Shown here in pieces: positions 18,244 through 21,441 of a DNA stretch of 21,441 nt. Origin of the DNA: a virus. The stretch lies in IMG/VR virus record IMGVR_UViG_3300045996_003142, positions 1-21,441 of that record; one strand, written 5' to 3'. How positions within the stretch are numbered: position 1 is the stretch's first letter; each line of letters starts with the position of its first letter. The translations under genes and the position numbers were made by a program. The notes below the pieces were generated by a model. The model was not told the origin of the DNA. It searched no databases and saw only the letters and a list, made by a program, of their open reading frames with translations.

Positions 18244-18462
18244 CTATGTCGCTACATTTTTCCTGCGAATCCCGTCGCCATCGCACACCGTACAGAGGCG
18301 AGTCAATGTTTCAATGATATGAACGTCTTCTTTTATTTCTGTGAGTTCCGAAGTCTCGCATGTGAGAACCGGAGTTTGTATCTTCTCGCGCGGAATCGGG
18401 CGACAAACCTTGAACGCTACATATCCGTTTCCGTTGCACACAGCACAAATTTCCGTTTGCAT
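18244..18462 (-). CDS. Small Cys-rich protein with two CxxCxGxG zinc-finger-like motifs
   Basis: 72 aa, GGAG 9 nt before the ATG. Cys6-AV-Cys9-NGNG and Cys57-TV-Cys60-DGDG are DnaJ-type CxxCxGxG motifs that together could hold one zinc ion in a ribbon. The 45 residues between them (with Cys20 and Cys35) include an acidic helix (SELTEIKEDVHIIETLTRL). Such mini zinc ribbons are common in phages, often without known partner. It lies in the leftward terminase unit. Confidence 0.74.
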   Translation of the reverse strand: MQTEICAVCNGNGYVAFKVCRPIPREKIQTPVLTCETSELTEIKEDVHIIETLTRLCTVCDGDGIRRKNVAT

Positions 18463-18492
18463 TGCTCATGCTCCATTGGCGCTTGCCAATTG

Positions 18493-18876
18493 TTAACGTT
18501 CAGTTTTCACCGCTCCCGCTCCACCTTCCAGCGACAAAGGTTCCCCGTGCTCTGAAAGAATTGTATCGCCGGTTGTCGGTGGATTTTGCTGGTTCAGTGC
18601 ATTCAGCATGAGCGTTTGCAATTCAGTCGGTATTGTCACCCGAGATGAACGCCTTGTCTGCGCATTCACCACCGCAATGCGCTGCGTTTTAAGTGCGTCA
18701 GTTAACGCCTGTCGTGTAACTGCTGGATATGTCGCGCGTAACGCGTCTTCCGATTCGTCTAATTTGGTTTTTTGCAAAAGTTCAACCTTAGATTCCGACC
18801 ATCGTTGAGTGATGTTCTGAATTGCTGCGCGAAATGCACGAGCCAAGCCCGGCTTTGAAGTTTGATCATCCGGCAT
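18493..18876 (-). CDS. Helical basic protein, first gene of the terminase unit (possible small terminase)
   Basis: 127 aa from ATG 18876, chosen because GGTGGAG is 8 nt upstream; the longer frame to 19122 would run into the tail-spike gene. It has helices at about 12-95 (LARAFRAAIQNITQRWSESKVELLQKTKLDESEDAL, then VTRQALTDALKTQRIAVV), an Arg-rich turn (QTRRSSRVTIPTEL) and a flexible C-terminus. No helix-turn-helix is evident. Its place ahead of the large terminase makes a small-terminase role possible, but sequence evidence is lacking. Confidence 0.76.
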   Translation of the reverse strand: MPDDQTSKPGLARAFRAAIQNITQRWSESKVELLQKTKLDESEDALRATYPAVTRQALTDALKTQRIAVVNAQTRRSSRVTIPTELQTLMLNALNQQNPPTTGDTILSEHGEPLSLEGGAGAVKTER

Positions 18877-18971
18877 TGCGTGTGCTCCACCTTTGGCAAT
18901 CAAGCCTCTTCGCTTGAAAGTTTCGCCCGCCAAGAGCATAACCCGATGCGGCCCGTAGGGGAACACTAACG
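18877..18971. other. Divergent intergenic region between terminase unit and tail spike
   Basis: 95 bp separate the leftward 127-aa gene from the rightward tail spike. The repeated dyad operator is absent here. TTGAAA (18911-18916) followed after 18 bp by ATAACC could be a weak rightward promoter; I do not consider it supported. This unit therefore appears to be regulated differently from the small-gene block. Confidence 0.4.
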
Positions 18972-20642
18972 ATGGCGCAACAAATCGTTCAGCTTGGCAC
19001 CGGCCCTGGCACCCCCGGTGCGGACTCCCAATACGAAGCGCACCGCAAGCACAAAGAAAATACCGCAGAGCTTTATGGGCTGATGCTGAGCGGCGCAACG
19101 GGTTCCGTGTTCCGCACGCCACTAAATTCCGGTTTCACCGTTGACCCAAACGGCTCTGCGGATTCCACCGCCGGACTCAATGCCTTCTGTGCCCTTCTCG
19201 CCTCGACAGGCGATCCCGGATTTCTCCCCCCTGGCACCTATCGCACCACCGCCGAAGTCGTGTACCCGAACGGCTACCTTTATTTTATTGGTGCTGGTCC
19301 GGCGCGCTGTGTCATCAAACCTGATGCAAACACATACAACGGCGTTCGCATCAATGCAGGAACCGGCACCGGTCTAGGCGGATCGCTCCGCCCGCAAGGC
19401 ATTGTTGGAGGTTTCTGTGTGCGCGGCCCAAATGCCTCGCCTCCACAAAACGGAAAAGCTGGATTCGTGCTTGACGCCACGACACAATGCGTGGTGCGCG
19501 ACGTTCTTGTTGAGGGATTTGATATCGGCTTTGACCAAATTAATAATTGCTTCAACAGCAATTACGAAAACATCTTCACGTCGCGAAATGTCGGGACCGT
19601 CAACGTTGGATACAACGCGCGCACCGACAATCAGAATGGTTGTGATATCTGCTTCTACAACGCACAGCTAACCGGCAAGCTTGCTGCGATGTGCTTTAGC
19701 GGGACGGGTGGCGGATATCGCGTGTTCGGTGGCTCTTTCGGCACCTCACAAACCGCCGTGCTGGATAAGCTTGGCGTTATTACCATGGGATGGAATTATA
19801 TCAGTGACGTAGAAGCCGGTGGACTCGGCTCCATGCTGTTCACCGGATTGCATATCGAAGGCTGGCGCGGTCAACATGCGTTTCGCGTGTATGGTAGCGT
19901 GACATTCGGCGTTCAGGGAACCGGCTTCAATCCAAGCGCCAGCGATGTTCCGGCTTCCGGCATCGTACACCACAGCAATGCGCAAGGCTCTTCGCAAACT
20001 TGGCTGCACAATGACATTGGCAACGGATACTTTTCGAGCAACGCGGTTGCCACCATCACCGGTGAAAACGACGATTTCCAAATGTTGGAACTCGGTTGGG
20101 CATCCTCTTCGATGGCATCCGTTGGTGGCACTTCGCGCAATCGCTCTTGGATGAAATCGCTTCTGCGCACGTCGAACACCTTCCAGGGTGGCGACCCCAA
20201 ATGGATGCGCGGGCTTTCCTACTACAGCGATGCCTACCCCGTATTGCTGCTTGGCCGCATGCACGTGAAACCGGATGCGGGCGCGGGAACATGGGCGCAA
20301 TCGTTTGATGGCACGAATTGGGATGTTTTCGGCAGACCATTCGCGGTTTCCGAGGGCGGCACCAATCATAACGTTGAACCATGGTACGCCCCCGGCCGTA
20401 TCACCATGACCAGTGCCAGTGCAAACACCGTCACCGTGCGCACCGATGCAACCGCAACCTGTCCGGTAGGAACGAAGGTGCAAGTCGTGCAAGCTGGCAG
20501 CGGCAACACGACAATTACCCCAAGCGGCGGCGTGACAATTAATCGTCGCGTCGGTTTGCGCCTCGCCGGGCAACACGCCGTCGCATTTATCGAAAAAGTC
20601 GGCACCAACGCATGGATTGCGTATGGTGATTTGATCGCGTGA
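18972..20642 (+). CDS. Tail spike / receptor-binding protein, pectate-lyase-like beta-helix
   Basis: 556 aa, AGGGG 10 nt before the ATG. The N-terminal about 40 residues (QIVQLGTGPGTPGADSQYEA, then HKENTAELYGLM) resemble the adaptor that docks fibres on the virion. From about residue 60 (DPNGSADSTAGLNAFCALLASTG, LPPGTYRTTAEV) the pattern is that of pectate-lyase-like right-handed beta-helices, continuing to about 400. The last 80 residues (ITMTSASANTVTVRTDAT, VGTKVQVVQAGSGNTTI, GVTINRRVGLRLAGQ) are a C-terminal module common in phage fibres. It probably binds or depolymerises host surface polysaccharide; catalytic residues cannot be assigned. Confidence 0.9.
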   Translation: MAQQIVQLGTGPGTPGADSQYEAHRKHKENTAELYGLMLSGATGSVFRTPLNSGFTVDPNGSADSTAGLNAFCALLASTGDPGFLPPGTYRTTAEVVYPNGYLYFIGAGPARCVIKPDANTYNGVRINAGTGTGLGGSLRPQGIVGGFCVRGPNASPPQNGKAGFVLDATTQCVVRDVLVEGFDIGFDQINNCFNSNYENIFTSRNVGTVNVGYNARTDNQNGCDICFYNAQLTGKLAAMCFSGTGGGYRVFGGSFGTSQTAVLDKLGVITMGWNYISDVEAGGLGSMLFTGLHIEGWRGQHAFRVYGSVTFGVQGTGFNPSASDVPASGIVHHSNAQGSSQTWLHNDIGNGYFSSNAVATITGENDDFQMLELGWASSSMASVGGTSRNRSWMKSLLRTSNTFQGGDPKWMRGLSYYSDAYPVLLLGRMHVKPDAGAGTWAQSFDGTNWDVFGRPFAVSEGGTNHNVEPWYAPGRITMTSASANTVTVRTDATATCPVGTKVQVVQAGSGNTTITPSGGVTINRRVGLRLAGQHAVAFIEKVGTNAWIAYGDLIA

Positions 20643-20682
20643 GTATTTATAGGTAAGATTTTTGTGAATCACGAATTTAGGT

Positions 20683-20730
20683 TTGACAGACTGCCGACCT
20701 TGCGCTATGTTATTTTCATAAGCAAGGGAG
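20683..20730 (+). promoter_or_regulatory. Promoter-operator cassette 12, short leader
   Basis: -35 TTGACA (20683-20688), 17-bp spacer, -10 TATGTT (20706-20711). Degenerate dyad TGACAGA-CTGCCGA-CCTTGCG (20684-20704), with the core identical to cassettes 1 and 2. The leader is short and lacks the hairpin and CAGATAG, going straight to SD AAGGGAG (20724-20730). It is a copy of the regulon promoter 6.8 kb from its nearest relative. Confidence 0.8.
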
Positions 20731-20738
20731 CTAGGCAA

Positions 20739-20933
20739 ATGGACCGCGATTTTCTCATCTCCGCCGCCGCCACGGACAAGGCTTTCGTGATCGGTATGTT
20801 GAAGCACGAAATTGCGGAAAACAGCCGCAAGCTTATGTCCGCTCGTCGTTCCTACTGCCCGTATGCAATTGGTGGTTTTGAAAATCGCGCACGGGAGTTG
20901 AAGGACATTTTAAAGGAAATTGAGGGGCGATAA
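20739..20933 (+). CDS. Small helical hypothetical protein
   Basis: 64 aa; AAGGGAG is 8 nt before ATG 20739, and the longer in-frame ORF starts upstream of the promoter. All-helical: DKAFVIGMLKHEIAENSRKLMSARR, then GGFENRARELKDILKEIEGR, giving a likely helical hairpin. No family recognised. It is a single-gene unit, bounded by cassette 12 and a terminator overlapping its stop codon. Confidence 0.77.
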   Translation: MDRDFLISAAATDKAFVIGMLKHEIAENSRKLMSARRSYCPYAIGGFENRARELKDILKEIEGR

Positions 20934-20946
20934 AGCCCCTCTTTTT
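20922..20946 (+). terminator. Rho-independent terminator
   Basis: Stem GAGGGGC (20922-20928) with GCCCCTC (20935-20941), loop GATAAA containing the stop codon, followed by TTTTT. On the other strand the stem is followed by AATTTCC, so it may also slow leftward transcription from the 114-aa gene. Confidence 0.9.
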
Positions 20947-20960
20947 GATTCATGCGCAGC

Positions 20961-21305
20961 CTAGCCGCTCTGGTAGCGCTTTCCGGCTGCCAGCAATAGA
21001 CGACCGGCGGGACGGCCACCTTGTCTCCCGCCATCACTGCGCGCGGTAGATTCACCCTTATTCCCTTTGCCACGCTCGACAGTCATTTCCCCACTTCCGA
21101 ATGATTCGCTAAAATTTGCGCGCACAGCCTGTGCCGTTGAAGCAGGAAGCAAGCTATACTCGTCTTCGGTCAAAATAGAAGACAACACAACCGCTCCGGC
21201 AACCGGCCATTGACTGTTAGGCGTGTCACCTAACAACGGACGACGCGCTTCTATTAGTGCGATTGCGTCATCTTCGATGAATCTTTGCTTCTCGTTTTCC
21301 GACAT
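20961..21305 (-). CDS. Hypothetical protein
   Basis: 114 aa from ATG 21305, with AGGAG 5 nt upstream; the frame continues upstream to 21407 but without an SD. N-terminal helices (NEKQRFIEDDAIALIEARRPLLG) and a middle segment (WPVAGAVVLSSILTEDEYSLL, then ASTAQAVRANFSESF) are protein-like. The C-terminal 40 residues are Gly/Arg-rich and probably disordered (VERGKGNKGESTARSDGGRQ). No domain recognised. It converges with the 64-aa gene across the terminator. Confidence 0.74.
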   Translation of the reverse strand: MSENEKQRFIEDDAIALIEARRPLLGDTPNSQWPVAGAVVLSSILTEDEYSLLPASTAQAVRANFSESFGSGEMTVERGKGNKGESTARSDGGRQGGRPAGRLLLAAGKRYQSG

Positions 21306-21441
21306 GGTGACTCCTGAATTTTCCTGAACGCATTTAAATTGCGTCGTGCGATTCCTGACGAATGCAAATTGCGCGAAATACTTTTTCACGAAACTTACGT
21401 ACAACACTTAACCAGATGGTGAGGTATGGGTACTTTTGCTT

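Noticed and set aside
19746-20807. 353-codon open frame on the minus strand
   Set aside because: It lies antisense to the well-supported tail-spike gene and across promoter cassette 12. Its translation is His/Arg/Cys-rich without domain structure, a shadow frame.
21306-21441. Promoter TTGTAC-N18-TATTTC on the minus strand for the 114-aa gene
   Set aside because: The -35 and spacing are plausible, but the match is modest, the start would be well upstream of the gene, and no operator dyad is present.

Overview
The window is part of a tailed double-stranded DNA phage or prophage genome with an HK97-type head: HK97-fold major capsid protein, U35 prohead protease, HK97-type portal and a Terminase_1-type large subunit. 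The host is not named by any gene. A moderately GC-rich sequence, promoters of the form CTTGACA-N17-CTATNTT (close to the alphaproteobacterial sigma-70 consensus) and a DUF3309-like small membrane protein suggest an alphaproteobacterium; this is inference. No integrase, repressor, tail-assembly, replication or lysis gene was recognised.

Layout. (1) 1-5094, minus strand, read right to left: prohead protease, major capsid protein, two overlapping small genes, portal, and a truncated fibre-like gene with coiled coil, collagen-like linker and possible carbohydrate-binding module. (2) 5095-5390: divergent control region with three copies of a 21-bp dyad operator. (3) 5391-15997, plus strand: about 27 small genes, nearly all of unknown function, in short transcription units. 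(4) 15994-18876, minus strand: a basic helical protein (possible small terminase), a Cys-rich zinc-finger-like protein, a one-pass membrane protein and the large terminase with a long AT-hook-bearing N-terminal extension. (5) 18972-20933, plus strand: a beta-helical tail spike and a small gene. (6) 20961-21305, minus strand: an unknown gene.

The most striking feature is a control cassette repeated twelve times on the plus strand. Each copy has a sigma-70-like promoter (-35 TTGTAA/TTGACA, always a 17-bp spacer, -10 TATGTT-like) whose spacer is filled by a dyad, TGYAAGG-N7-CCTTRCA. In most copies the 5' leader then carries a short GC hairpin whose two arms change together, a conserved CAGATAG, a Shine-Dalgarno sequence and a small gene. 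The same hairpin-CAGATAG-SD module also occurs without a promoter between genes inside operons. This looks like a phage regulon: one DNA-binding protein could control all the small-gene units while the leader module sets translation or mRNA stability. The regulator is not in this window.

Two tRNA-like elements lie in the plus-strand block (11677-11756 and 12136-12205). Their anticodon-position loops would read CUA and UCA, so both would be stop-codon suppressors if functional, but both have irregular D and anticodon regions. Other notable structures are a 10-bp hairpin that sequesters a ribosome binding site (12277-12315), a perfect 17-bp inverted repeat (15547-15587), and a CTAG that supplies the stop codons of two convergent genes.
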